NCBI GenBank assembly: GCA_004154925.1
Contig: QJNS01000205.1
Span: 1 to 64,000 of the forward strand
Length of the DNA: 64,000 nucleotides
Direction of reading: 5' to 3'
Source of the DNA: Monosporascus cannonballus
Taxonomy: Eukaryota > Ascomycota > Sordariomycetes > Xylariales
The notes beneath the pieces are model-generated. The model saw only the letters and a list, made by a program, of their open reading frames with translations. It did not search any database and was not told where the DNA came from. Of the stretch, positions 35,195-47,510 are shown one piece after another. Every line of letters starts with the position of its first letter. The stretch's first letter is position 1. The position numbers and the translations under genes are program-made.

Positions 35195-36432
35195 GTGGCC
35201 ATCGCTGTCAAAGGGACAATTCTCGTCACCGGAGCAAACGGCGGGCTCGGCAGCGCAATCGCACACCAGTTCGCTTCAAAACCTGAGCTTTCCGCTTACC
35301 ACGGGCTCTACACGGTCCGCGACACGTCACACGCGCCAGCTCTCGCCTCAGCTCTGGCACATGGCGCGACGCACCCGTATGATGTCGTCGCCCTTGATCT
35401 GACGAGGCTCGACAATGTCCGCTTAGTGGCGGAAGGGATCAACGTAAGTCTGCTAATCATAATCGCCCCGATGTACCTTTTCGTCACTTAGCACACGCTT
35501 CCAGTGCCTGACGCTGACGGACTATACACAGGCGCGTGTTTCCGCAGGCGAAATCCCACCGATCCGTGCCCTCATTCTCAACGCCGGCTTCCAGGACTTC
35601 GGTAAGCAGAGATGGACGGCTGGTGGACTCGATTATACCTTCGCGGCAAACTATCTCGGACACTGGCTTCTCACCATTCTTTTGCTCAAAGGTATGGATA
35701 AGCAGGCCGGGCGCATCGTAGTGATTGGAAGTCAGGCTCACGAGTAAATGCTGTTCCTTTTCGTTTTTTTTTCTTTTCTTTCGTTTTCTTCCCGTTCTTC
35801 AACACAAGCCCTGTGACCAATGAAACCAAGGCTAATTCACATCGCTCCTGCCTAGTCCCAAGGACCCGCGAAACGCGATGGGCAGAGCCTTCGTGGATCC
35901 TAAGTACCAGACCATTGTCACCGACACCGCTAGATTCGAGGCTATCTCCAAGGGAGCATGGAGCCCCGCGAGCGAAGACGCTTCCTTCCAAGGCGGATAT
36001 CGGCGGTACGGCGCTTCCATGCTCTTCCTGATCATGATGCAGCACGAGTTGCAGGCGCGACTGAATGCGGACCCCACCCTTAGCAACATCTGCATTCTCG
36101 CCGTCGACCCGGGCACGATGGTTAGCGGTATGCAGCGGCTTGCGCCGTGGGCAATCCGCGTGCTTATATTTAAGATTATTTATACGGCCTTGTTGTGGCT
36201 GAACCCGAACAATGGGCGAGCGAGGCCAACCAGCCGATCGGCAGCCGATGTCTTGGAGGCAGCATTTGGAACAGAGGGAGGCGAGCTTCCCAAGGATAAG
36301 TACTATGACGGGAGGTCCCCATTCGAGACAAGCGAGGAGTCAAGGGATAGGGAAAAGAGGGAGTTGGTGTGGAAGGAGACAGTAAAGTTGGCCGGCTTAA
36401 AGGAGGGCGAAACCGTTCTCACAAACTGGTAG
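35195..36432 (+). CDS. Short-chain dehydrogenase/reductase, three exons
   Basis: Exons 35195-35443, 35532-35743 and 35856-36432 join in frame to 345 codons ending TAG. This is a classical Rossmann-fold SDR, probably an NAD(P)H-dependent oxidoreductase of the retinol-dehydrogenase-like fungal type; its substrate cannot be told. Visible motifs are T12-GANGGLG-19 (cofactor loop), D68, N100-A-G, N123 in NYLGH, S150 in VVIGS, Y205 and P239-G. The expected YxxxK reads Y205-GAS-M209, so the catalytic Lys is Met. The first codon in frame is GTG at 35195 in an AAAGTGG context, where relatives would have ATG. The true start may be lost or on an upstream exon. There is no RIP and the GC is normal. The gene is isolated among transposons. 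It may be functional, specialised or a recent pseudogene. Confidence 0.85.
35444..35531 (+). other. Intron 1 of the SDR gene
   Basis: Donor GTAAGT at 35444, acceptor CACAG ending 35531, 88 bp, with a CTGAC branch-like site about 20 bases before the acceptor. It joins Asn83 to ARVSAGEIPP, the sequence expected in this family. An acceptor at 35491 would make a 48-bp intron but leads into stops and loses the family match. Confidence 0.8.
35744..35855 (+). other. Intron 2 of the SDR gene
   Basis: Donor GTAAAT at 35744 and acceptor CCTAG ending 35855, 112 bp, with CTAAT about 20 bases upstream of the acceptor and a long pyrimidine tract. It splits codon 154 (GA|T, Asp) and restores SQAHDPKDPRNA. 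The ATG at 35878 is therefore an internal Met (residue 162), not a start. Confidence 0.85.
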
Positions 36433-36482
36433 TAAATAGCTGAGCTACTATTAGTTGTACCTTGCTTGAGATAATTCTTTTC

Positions 36483-36535
36483 GGGTTTAGCAGTTGCCAG
36501 GCGAAATTGTTTTGGGGTTTAGCAGTTGCCAGGCG
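36483..36535 (+). repeat. Two direct repeats downstream of the SDR gene
   Basis: A 21-bp unit containing GTTTAGCAGTTGCCAGGCG occurs at 36483-36503 and again, unchanged, at 36515-36535, a 32-bp period. It lies 50 bp after the SDR stop codon and 46 bp before element D. It may be part of the 3' untranslated region. Confidence 0.85.
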
Positions 36536-36581
36536 TAATGATAATTTAATGGTTGGCACAATTTATATATTTATTGTTAGT

Positions 36582-36678
36582 TGTGACGAGCTAGGGGTTT
36601 AACCAACCATTAAACCTTAGTCGTGCGGGTTTATGTTGGCAGGAGTATCGTAGGAATCTAAGCAATAGATACAGGAAT
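36582..36678 (-). repeat. Left LTR of element D, outer part
   Basis: Matches 48370 onward in the right LTR (for example CATTAAACCTTAGTCGTGCGG). It ends at GGAAT, the left copy of the target duplication of element E. This piece kept normal GC while the rest of D did not. Confidence 0.88.
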
Positions 36679-36841
36679 TGTTAGATATAAGGGACATCAG
36701 TTGTGTGTGTATTGATGACTAGTTGCAAGTGCTCTAGAACGCGCACTGCACTTGAAGGTGATCTAGTCCCGGAACATATATGTTCCGATCAAAGGGAATC
36801 TTCCGTATATGGGGTGCTAAAGTACCCCCTGCTAACCGATA
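36679..36841 (-). repeat. 3' LTR of element E (left copy) with 18-bp palindrome
   Basis: 163 bp, nearly unmutated. It contains the perfect palindrome CGGAACATATATGTTCCG at 36770-36787. Its GC content is normal while the interior of E is heavily RIP-mutated. Confidence 0.92.
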
Positions 36842-37879
36842 TGCCCCCTTAATACCTTAAAACATTTACGGTGTTAATTGTTATAACTTTTAAAACCATA
36901 ACTATTTATTTTATATTTTTCTGTTAATTAATTTTTCTTAATTAATTTTTTTTAAAACTTTTTTCGCAAAACGTTTTTCCGTTAATCGAAAGCTTTTATA
37001 ATATTTATTAATTTTAATTACTTTTTAAAATATTTAAGAAGTTTACGTAAAACCGTTTTCGTTTAACCGCCGGTTAATATATCTCTTATAAATATATAAT
37101 TTATTTGAATTAAATCTCTTTTTGCGGTTTATCGTAATTAATAATTGTATATATTTATATGCCGTAAGTTTGTTCTTAATAAGGTAATATTAATATAAAT
37201 AAACCATATACTTTGTTAATTATCGTATTATATATTTAATATAATTTGTCATTTTTTAATTAATAAAAATTAAATAATTTTTTATTATAATTTATGTAAA
37301 AAATAATAATTTTATTTTTATTAGGAAAATAATCATTATATTTTATTTATTTGCTTATTATTTTATAACTTTTTAAACAATTTTATAATGTAAATTTAAA
37401 AGCTTTTTTCAGTTAATTACATTACTTGGGAAAAGAAAACACATTATTTTAAGTATTTAATAAATTTTTATTTCCGAAATATAATATTAACGTTTGAATT
37501 CCGATTTAATATACTATAATTCGGTCGGCAACTTTATAATATATGTTATTAGAGTTTAAATCAAATGGGATAAATTCAGATATTATAAAGAATATATTAG
37601 GTTATATATTAGTTACTACTAAAAAAATTAAACCCATTTTCTTTAAATAATTTTTAATGAAATTTAAGTTTAATCAAAATTCAGTAATAACTTAGTATTA
37701 ATTATGTGTATTTTGTAAGGCTACCTAAATATCTTTTAGGTATTAAGTTAATTAATTTATTTATAATGTTAAATTAAAATAATTAAATTTTTTATTAAAT
37801 TTATTTTTAATTATTTCGCTACTAAAAATATTGTAAGTTTTTGTTTTTAATTTAGGTATACCGTTTTTATATTTATTAA

Positions 37880-37990
37880 ATTAATTAATTAACGAAATTC
37901 TAATTTTCTGATAATATATTATTATAATATTATTTACCCAAAAAATAAAAATTTCTAAATTAACAAAATAATAAGGTTCGTAAGGAACAG
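37880..37990 (-). pseudogene. Decayed copia reverse transcriptase of element E
   Basis: On the minus strand the frame reads FVNLEIFIFWVNNIIIIYYQK, matching the copia RT segment around the catalytic YVDD box. The Asp-Asp pair has become Asn-Asn (about 37920-37944). Further on, EIIKNK fits the strand that follows in copia RTs. Integrase and gag should lie to the right, up to 41.9 kb, but I could not read them with confidence. Confidence 0.75.
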
Positions 37991-40900
37991 GATTAAGTTT
38001 TAACTTTTTAAATATTTTAATAAAATTCTTTTATTATAATAAACGTACTTTTCTTAATTTATATAATATCCTTTGACTAAAAAAGTTTTATTACGTTATA
38101 ATTATTTTAAAGGCATTTTTAAATATATTTTATAAAATATATTCATATTTATAAAAGGGTTTATAATATTATATTATTTAAGGTTTAAATTAACTTTAAC
38201 CGTATTAACAATTAAAATTCGAAACGAAGTTTTAATAAAAATAATTCCGTACATATCGTTATAAATAATTTTAAATTATTAATTTTTTCGCATAATAAAA
38301 AATGCGCTTTATATTTTGAGAATTAGATATATTTGTTAAATTTATAAATATATATTTATTTGCATTTTACAACTTATGCTTTTTAAATAAAAAACTAATT
38401 AACGGCCTTTGAAAATTATATATTTTATAACATTATAAATAAGCTTTTTCGGTTTTACGAAATATTTTCTTTAACGGATATATATTTAGTTTTTTGTAGG
38501 TTTATGGTAATAACGCTAAATTACTCCCATATATTTGCTTTTATAATTTAAATGACTTTTTATATGCTAAATTATTATTTTCTTCAGATTAAAATAACAT
38601 GTGTTTCGGATAATTACAGTTTTTATATTTTCTCAACTTACCGGCTAATTATCGTATATATTTATAAAAGGAATTAAACGTTCTATATTAAATATAATTT
38701 ATTATTTTTTACATTCGTTTTGGATAATATTTTTTTAATTTAAAATATATAGGGAACTTACATTTATAACCTATAATGTACTTTGGTTTTTATTATTATT
38801 TTAAGTTAAACAATATAAAAAAAGGTTAAGGTTATTTTTAATTTTTCCGTCGGTATAATAATTAAAATAATTATTAAGGTAAACGTGGGTAACGGTAATA
38901 ATCCAGAAAGTGAAAATAATTTGAATATAACGGTTATATAAAGATAATTAGTTATTTACAAATAAATTTATTTTTCGTTATTCTTTATATATTTTATATT
39001 ATTATTTTTCTGGACATACTTTTTTTATTTAGCTTGTAATTAAATTATTTTATTTAGGTTTTTATTTGTTTTCCACGTAAATTCAATAATTTTCTTTTTA
39101 ATTATATATTTGTATTTATCGAAATAGTTTTTGTAATTTGTTTCTATAATGTGCACAAAGTTATTTTTTAGGTTTTTGATATTACTTAAAAAAGTAACTT
39201 TTTTATTAAATTATATATTTTTAATAATAATAACTTTATTAATTAATAGGTTCAAGATTGCGTATATATTTGTAAATCCGAAATCGACAAAATAATTAAT
39301 TTATATTTTAAAATTTAATTTTTATAGGTTTAAATGTGTTTATGACGGTAATAATCATAACATAAATTATATAGCTGTATATTCGTAAATATCATTATTA
39401 ATTCTTTTTTTGAAATACTATAATGTTATTTTTATATATTAAATAAATATAGTAAGTTTCGTATAAATTTTGTCAAAAATATATATTTAAAAATACAATT
39501 ATATTAATATATTATTGTTTTAAGGATATATATAATTAGAAACGATAATAATTTAATATTATTGAATATCGTAATTATTATTGTTTAATTATACTTTTTA
39601 AATATATTGTATTTACATTTTAAATCGGGGTATATAGTATGAAGGGTTTAAGTTTAATATTAAAAAAAGTATTTAAAATATATTTCGAAATTAATAATTT
39701 TTGATAATTTTGTTATTATATTTAATTTCTTATAGAAGGACTTTATTTTGCTTTCGGTTTTTAAAGTAAATATTCTAAATAAAATCTAAATATGTATCGG
39801 TGACAAATGTAAGGTATTTATATGTTTTAAGTTTTTTTTTCAAAGTTCACACAATCGATAACAATTCTTTATTTTAATTAAGATATTGTTTTTTTGGTTT
39901 GCGGGATATTAGCTTTTTAACTTTACCTCATTATATATTTGGTATTCGACTATTATAAGATCTTTTAGGCGGATTTCTTTCGTATAAAATTGTAATTAAG
40001 TAATTATTTCGGGTTTTAAATATTTTAATTTTAATTATAATATAATGTTATTACCGATTGGAACTGTTGTCTTTATATGAATTGACGGTGTATTTATAAA
40101 TTAATAAAATTATATAAGTAATTAATAGGTTAATAGTTTCGATAACCAATTTATTAAATTTGTTTATTAACGTAATAATTATTATATTACATTTAGTTCG
40201 AATAAAACTATCGGTTTTTCAGTTATTTTATTAATAACTTTCTTTCTAGAACTGGCGGAAAGATATTAAATTATATGCGAAACTTTTAGAATTTGATCCG
40301 TCGTATAAACGTAATATTTTTATATTATTAAGGTTTTGAAAAATTATATTAATTTTTTCGCACCTCTTTTTCGAGACGGAATTATAATTTACGTATATCC
40401 GGTTATTTTACACTGGAAATTTAAAATTTAGAAATTTGTTAATTAAGTTCAAAATATATATCGTAGATTTTAAGTCCAAAATAGCTAAATTCTTTAAAGC
40501 GTAAAATAAACTATTTATGGCGTGACGTTAATTAATAATTAAAAAATATGCTAATTTTTATCGTACTTTTTTCAAAAGTTAATTTATCTTTTGTACAATA
40601 GGTTTTTCTATAATTTTCGATAGGCGGTCGATTTTTTTCTTTAAAGATTAAACGGCGTAAATTTGTCTTTAAATATATGCTATTATTTCGTTATTAAAAC
40701 GGAAACCTTTTGGGAGTTTTTTTTAGGAAATACAAAATAATAATTAGATAATATATAATAATTAATTAAGTACGTTTTGTAACGGATGCCCTTTATGTTT
40801 AATTTCTGATGCTTTTGCTTATTACTATTTCGGTCCGTATAGGAAATTTTACGGTTATTTCGTTTCGGCTTATGGCTTAAAATTTTTCTTTACGGCTAAA

Positions 40901-41935
40901 AATTAATGTTCTTGGGATTTTTTAACTAAAGTTGTATTGATTAAAGGAGTTTGCAAGTATCTCGTAAAGCGTTAAAAATATTGCCTGAATATTTCGCAAT
41001 ATAAATATAAGATAAGTTATAATTTAATAATCGAAAAAATTAGTTGTCTTTTTTTGAAAATTAATCGTATCGTTATCGATTTCGATTTTTTTTATTATCT
41101 AGAAAATAATCGCCCATATTTTAATTATAGGGGTTAATATTATATATAAGTCGTTAATTTATATAATTGTCGTTTTCGTTTTTGGAATATTATATTATTA
41201 TTTGAAAGCCATGATATTTGGTTATCTTATAATATATTTATTTCGTATTTTACCAGATTTCGAAATTTATTTTACCGTTTTGCGATATTTTCGTTAAATA
41301 TTAATTAGGAATTTATTATTATATATACTACCGGATTCGCCAACGCTGGCATATTACTTTCGGAAGTTCTTTCTTAAAAAAAGCTGGTATTTTTCATTGT
41401 TGGAAATGCCGATTTTAATATTTATTTCGTAAGGTTTTTAATGTTTTTACGAAAAATATCGTATTTTCGATTTTTATAAGTATACGCCGTAAAGTCCTGA
41501 TTATAGGATTATTTGCTTTCGGTCGTTATTTTAAGGGTACTTATTAAGTGATTAATATGATCAATTTTTTCGGTAGTTTTTCCGGAGGATATAAATGTGG
41601 ACGAAGAACCGCTTGGGGTATTGGTTTGTATCGTATAGCGGATTTGTCTTTTTAGATAAGAAGTTATACTGGGTTCTGTAAGTTTGATAAGTTACTAAAG
41701 GTTTTAATTCAGATAGATATAATTCCAAAGATCGAGTGCGTATGCTTTAAATTGAAATTCGTTTTTAAAGCGATTTTTGTTCTTAGGTTCTTTATAAATA
41801 ACGGAGGACGTTAAACGTACGGTTATTATTATTATTAACGTATTTCGATAAATACAATTAATATATAACTTATATCGTTTTAATAATAGCTCATTAATTG
41901 ATATATACCGTAACTAAATAAATAAAACTTTGAAT

Positions 41936-42098
41936 TGTTAAATATAAGAGATACTAATTATATATATATTGATAACTAGTTGCAAGTGTTTTAAAACGCG
42001 TATTGCACTTTAAGGTGATCTAGTCCCGGAACATATATGTTCCGATCAGAGGGAATCTTCGGTATATGGGGTGCTAGAGCACTCCTTGCTAGCCGACA
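41936..42098 (-). repeat. 5' LTR of element E (right copy) with 18-bp palindrome
   Basis: 163-bp partner of 36679-36841. The same palindrome lies at 42027-42044. The first ~60 bp are AT-enriched and the rest is nearly identical to the other copy. Confidence 0.92.
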
Positions 42099-42103
42099 GT
42101 AAT

Positions 42104-42459
42104 CGTGTTGCGTCTCGTAATATTAAGGGGTGCCTTGGGTAACGAATTATTATATTGTAAACGATTAATATTAATATGTATTATCAGTTAAAGTTGTTTA
42201 AATTATAAAAATAATAAACGTATATATTCCTTTATAGATCCCGCTAAATCCTTTGCATTATTTCACATTTATATTACATAACTGTATAGATCCCGTTAAA
42301 TCTTTTAAATCATTTCGGATCCATATTAAATAATTCCATAGATTTCGTTAGATCCCTTGGATTACTCCAGATCCATATTACGTAATTCCGACCTATTTGG
42401 GTCCCATTTCGGTTACTAAGTAACCGTCTCCGACACCCTTCTTTGGCTGGGTTATAATA
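42104..42459 (-). repeat. Left LTR of element D, inner part
   Basis: Continuation of 36582-36678 after element E. It matches the right LTR through blocks such as CCATATTACGTAATTCCGACC and ends GGGTTATAATA beside the purine tract. Short ~50-bp near-repeats around GATCCCGTTAAATC (three in a row, 42237-42370) occur in both LTRs of D. Confidence 0.88.
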
Positions 42460-45324
42460 CGATCTCCTCTTTTCTCAAATCTTACCCTTAAGATTTTTCT
42501 GATAAATTCCTTCTTTATCTATAACTATATTTGGCCGAATTATTAAAAATCGCAAACGTAGTAACCAGAAGGAAAAGCGCGAAATTTTAGCTTTTTTTAT
42601 TTTTAACTTTGGTTTTAAAGTTATAGCCTATATACCTTATTTTCGTGCTGGTACCCTTTGTATGATATCGGATTGTATAACGCGTTATTAATAATACATC
42701 CTGAAAAAACGCTATTACGATAGTTCCGGTATCCCCTTTTTTTCTTTAAATAATATTAATAAAAAGATAAAACGTTTGCAGTTAAAAAAAATCTTCCGTT
42801 CGGTAATATCTTTGCGACATTTGTTAAAAGTTATTAACCGTATCCCGTTACCTGGATAAGGTGTTATTTCGGTTAAAATGCTTTCGTATTTAGTAGGATT
42901 TCCTTCGCAAAAAAAATGAAAATAATTAACCAGGGTTTTTAATTTTTAGATAAACTGAAAAAATAAGAAAAAGCCGATCGTTTAAAAGCGGAACACAAAC
43001 GTTTAAAAAGCGAATTTCCTATTGCGTTTCCCGAATAATCCCATTCCGTCGATCTTATCGTAAATGTAAATTAAAACGCGATTATTTTTGATAATTCCGT
43101 TATTGTTAGTAAAAGATTTTTAACAAACGTTAAGCGTTAATAAAGTTGTTAATGGGTTTTTAGGTATTTTCGGAATCCGGGTGTTTTTTTATTTAATTAG
43201 GTACTAAGTAAATTCATTTGAATTTTGCATGTTAAGAATTTCTTTTATTTCGTACGTTTATTTGTTTTTTTATTTCGATATCGTTTTGTACCGTATATAT
43301 CTTAATTATATCTGCTGTTAATTCAAATAAGCAAAAGTAAAAGATTAAATAAAATTTAACTTTTGGTAAAAATTCCAATAAATAATTATTTTCTAAGATT
43401 CTTTTGAAAATTTTATATAAACCGATATATTTAAGATAGAATGTTTTACTAGGTCGTTTCGTTAAAATATTTTTGGTAACGAAAAAACACCTTTTTTTTC
43501 GAAAGTTGGTCTTTTTAACTTTTTTGAGATATGGTATTTATTTCGTTAATTCCGTACGAATAGCATTTTTATTATTATTCTTTAATATAATTATCGGGAT
43601 TATTTTAATATAAGCATTGCTTTAACATTAATTAAACCGTGATTACATATTTTTTATAAACTTTAAAAAGAAAATTAAAATTTATGTTTTCAAATATTAT
43701 TTTGATATTTTCGTAATAATTAGTATTATACGTTAATTATACAATCAGTAATTTTTTAACCTAATTATTTTAATCGTAATTAATATAATATTATAAATAC
43801 GTTTTTAAGGTTTGATTTATTCTTTCCGTTTATCCGTTTATTTGGGGTTTAAATACGTTAGATAACTTATACTTCAAGACGATTTATTTTATTAGATTTT
43901 GTTAACATTTAAATCTAAATATTGATCCTTTATTTAAAATAATTTCTATAAGTAATCTGTATATTTTAAAAATATATTTATAGAAATTTATATTATTTGT
44001 TCAACGTCAATATTCTCGTAATATAATATAAAATAAAAAGATTTGGTAAATCAATTGATAATTATGAAAGTATTCTTGTAATATGTTTTTATAATTAAAG
44101 CTTTTGATATAAAAAATTTAATAATAAAATCGAATATAACTAAATATTATGGTTGCTTTATAACTAATAAAAGGTGTAATTTTTCTTTATAGCTTATAAT
44201 ATCGAACCTTTATTTTAACGCAAGTATCGTATTATCGTATAATTTTCTATAGCGTTAATTCTATTTTGAAAAAAAATATGTACGTTAAAGCCGTTTTAAA
44301 ATTTTGTAAATCTCTGAATATCCGTATAACTAATATTTGTATATTTTTCATACTAAGTCTTTTAAATATTCCTTTATAATTTATATTTTATTTATTTTTT
44401 AATTTTTTGGGAAATTATTATTATATTATTAAATCTTTTGGTAGATATCAAAAAATACAAGCCGGCATATCGTATTCTATCATAGGCGTATATATCCTTT
44501 TATTATAATATCGAAAATTATATAATTAATTTTAACGAATTTGTTTTTGAAATTTAGTCGTTTATTTAAAGCGTTTATTTTATTATTTTCTAAGCCTTTC
44601 CTATAAATAATAATAAAGTCCAAATTCGGTAATTTGTTTACGTATTGTAATTATCGTTTTGCAAATTCCTAAATCGTAATAAATTAAATAAAATTTCAAT
44701 AATACGTATAAACCTTAATCTGGTACAAATTCCCTTTTAAAAAGTACCCACAATTTCGAAATGCGATAATAATGGCCATAAATTCCTTATCTGGAATACC
44801 GTAATTAAGGTTAATTTCTTTTAATTTATACGAAAGAAATATACTAAAGTATAATTTACTTTCATTATTTCGTTATTCGATTATTATGTTTAACGCATAA
44901 TGCGAAATAGCAGTTTTTAACATAACGGAACGGTTTAAACCGTATATAATTAATACAGGTTCGTTAATAATCGTATCCTTAATATTTTGAAATATTTCTT
45001 CTATATTTGGCGTTTATTTAAATTTTGTTTTCGTAAAGTTCGTTAAAAATATAATTATTTTGTTAAAACTTCGAATAAATTTCTTATAATAATTAGCGAA
45101 TACAAGGAATACCTATGTCTCCTTAATTATCGTTAATATTTACTATTTTGTAATTATAACGATTTTCTTAAGGCTTATTTTAATATGTCCTGGGGTAATA
45201 ATATATGCTAAATATTTTATTTCCTATATATAAAATTATTTTCTTTTCCCGTAATGAGTAATTTTATGTTTTGTGAAGCTTAAAGGACTTTATAAAAATA
45301 TTTTATATATGCTTTCTCCGTTTT

Positions 45325-45480
45325 TAAAAAAATAAAAATATTGTCGAAATAGCATACGACAAAAATATTAAGGTATTTTCGTAATATAAAATTTACTATT
45401 TGTTAAAAGGTTATTAATACGTTTGTAAGTATTATTAATATAATTAAATACTTAAATAATCTGTATTTTGTTTTAAAAGT
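45325..45480 (-). pseudogene. Decayed reverse transcriptase core of element D
   Basis: The minus strand reads KYLNIFVVCYFDNIFIF at its end (about 45325-45380), the YxDD box of Ty3/gypsy RT with the second Asp changed to Asn. The sequence upstream follows the matching part of element C codon by codon. It is inactive. Confidence 0.85.
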
Positions 45481-46989
45481 TATTTTTTATTTATATTTCT
45501 TTACTTTTAATAAGATTATATTTATATTTTAATAATAATGTGGTTTAGTTGTCGATAATTGACCATAAATCGTAATTTTCCTTTTTTTGGGGTTCGAAAA
45601 ATATCGGATATTTTGCTAGTAATTTCGAAAATCGAATTTATTTCTTTTATAATTAATCTTCCAGGCATTCTTTAAGGGTACGTAATTCGTTTCTGTTAAA
45701 GTTGTAAATAAGGTAAAATTTTATTAAGGACTTTTTCTTAAGGATTATTTCATAATGTTATTCGTTATATTCTGGTAATTTCGTAACGATTTTCTTTTTA
45801 AAAAGCTGCTAATATTTATGGTATTATAAAAATATATTAATTAGACTTTCTGAATTTTAATATTATTACTTTTATTATTTTAAATCGTTATTTGGTAACC
45901 TTAATATTCGCTTTAATAATAATAACGATATATCGTATTCTTTTTTAATACTTATTTTTTTCTTATGTTTTGTCACTTTAAGTAATAAGGTTTTTGTTGT
46001 ATCTTTATGTTTATATTTGTCGTTATTATCGATCGAATTTTAAAATCTTAATTTATTTTGATTATTAATAAGGAATAAAACGAACTTTATTTAGCTAATT
46101 TTACCATTAATTAAAATTCCGTACTGGCATATCTATAATAATCTTATGATTATATCGTCATTTTCGAATAAAACGATATCGAAATTAATTATTTAGTATT
46201 ATTTTTAGATAAAAATCTCGAAATCATTAATTTTGCGTATAATGTTCCCGTTATCGTAAGAAAATTCTTAACTTTTGGCATTCGTCGATATATAAGGTTC
46301 CAACTTGTGTCTTTGTAGAAATCTGAATTTATTAACCATATTTGGTACAACATAATTTCCGCTTAAAGTTTCGCAATTCATTATTGCGGTAAATTAATAC
46401 GTTTCGATTGGTACGTATATTTAAAACAATAAGGTTATTAACGTTTTTTATTGTTACGTTTAAAGCCTTTTTCGGCAATTTCTTTCAATTCTTTTAGCTT
46501 TTATTATTTCGTAAAATTTTATAAGTAATTTCTTTCTTTTAAGTTTTGTTTAAATTTATCCAGTTTTGCTTATATTCTTTTGTTTAACGCGTTAAGCTGC
46601 TATATTTATCGTGATTACCGGCGTATTACTTTTTCGAATTTTATTAATTATTCTTAGTTTTGCTGTAATTTCTTTCCTTATCCAATAAATTGTTTTCTTA
46701 TATTTGCCACTGTATTTTATTATACGTTATCGTAATTCTCGTTCTACAACTTTCTTGTAAATCAACGTAGCTTGTTTAATAATTCTTTTTTTGTAAAAAT
46801 CTGTAAAAAATACTAACTAAAAATAGAGATCCGTAATAATACTTTAAAAATGTTTTTTAACCGTACGCTAAATGAACTCTTTTTCTGTTTAGTAATTATA
46901 TTATCTATAGTAATAAAAAAAAGCTTTCTTACGAGTGTTATTTTATTTCGAGTTAACTTTCCATTTCGGACAGCTATTAGATATCTTCT

Positions 46990-47510
46990 GGGGTTACGGT
47001 TCGAAAATGTCGATATCATTATTTATCGTCCTTATTATCTCCGGTACAGTTTGGAAAATTAAATCCCTTATAATATATACGGGTAATTCCTTCGTAAATA
47101 TATGGTTTTTATTTTTCGGAACCGGAATATTCTCGTTGTCGATAGTATATAATATATTTATTGCCGTATCGATCAAGGGTTCCGAGATAAACCTTTTTTG
47201 TCCAATTTTAGTATTTGCGTAATTATCCGTATAATGTTTCCTATTACGTTTGCGATATTTATTAAATTAGCTTTTTGGCTTTTCGTATTTCGCATCGTAT
47301 TTCTTATTATAATAGCTTATATTAAACCTTTTGTCATAAATGTGTTGCGTATTTGGCTTGGATTATATTAATAGCTTTATTATTGTTTTTTTAATTATTT
47401 CTGAACTATTTCTCCGGTATAAGTATTTAGTTATTTTAACGTAATTTTTTGGTGGTTTTTGCATTTATAAGTTTTATATCCCATTTTGCCATAATTAAAA
47501 CACTTAATCT
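46990..47510 (-). pseudogene. Decayed gag C-terminus of element D with zinc knuckle
   Basis: At 47461-47502 the minus strand reads CFNYGKMGYKTYKC, a CCHC knuckle with the second Cys and the His changed to Tyr but the first and last Cys kept. Downstream at 46994-47176 an open frame with ILYTIDNENIPVPKNKN and then RDLIFQTVPEIIRTI matches element C. It therefore belongs to the gag-pol junction. The overlapping + strand frames are shadows. Confidence 0.83.

Larger units (their letters stand above)
36674..42103 (-). mobile_element. Ty1/copia-like element 'E', full length, RIP-inactivated
   Basis: Two 163-bp LTRs (36679-36841 and 41936-42098) start TGTTA-G/A-ATATAAG and end CCGACA or CCGATA. The flanks are GGAAT (36674-36678) and GTAAT (42099-42103), a 5-bp duplication with one mismatch. 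The bases inside the left LTR read, on the minus strand, AAGGGGGCA, a purine tract, so genes run right to left. A decayed copia-type reverse transcriptase lies near 37.9 kb, close to the 3' LTR as the copia gene order requires. The 5.4-kb size fits copia. It inserted into the LTR of element D. Confidence 0.87.

Noticed and set aside
35484..36116. Open frames on the opposite strand and in other frames over the SDR gene
   Set aside because: They overlap SDR exons and introns, have no recognisable motifs and are explained by the GC-normal coding DNA.
35878..36432. A separate 184-codon gene starting at an internal ATG
   Set aside because: The frame continues upstream through a well-formed intron into SDR exons 1 and 2, and the SDR fold needs all three parts.
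46850..47222. Overlapping + strand frames of 70 and 95 codons
   Set aside because: The minus strand here matches element C's gag-pol junction, so the + strand frames are shadows.
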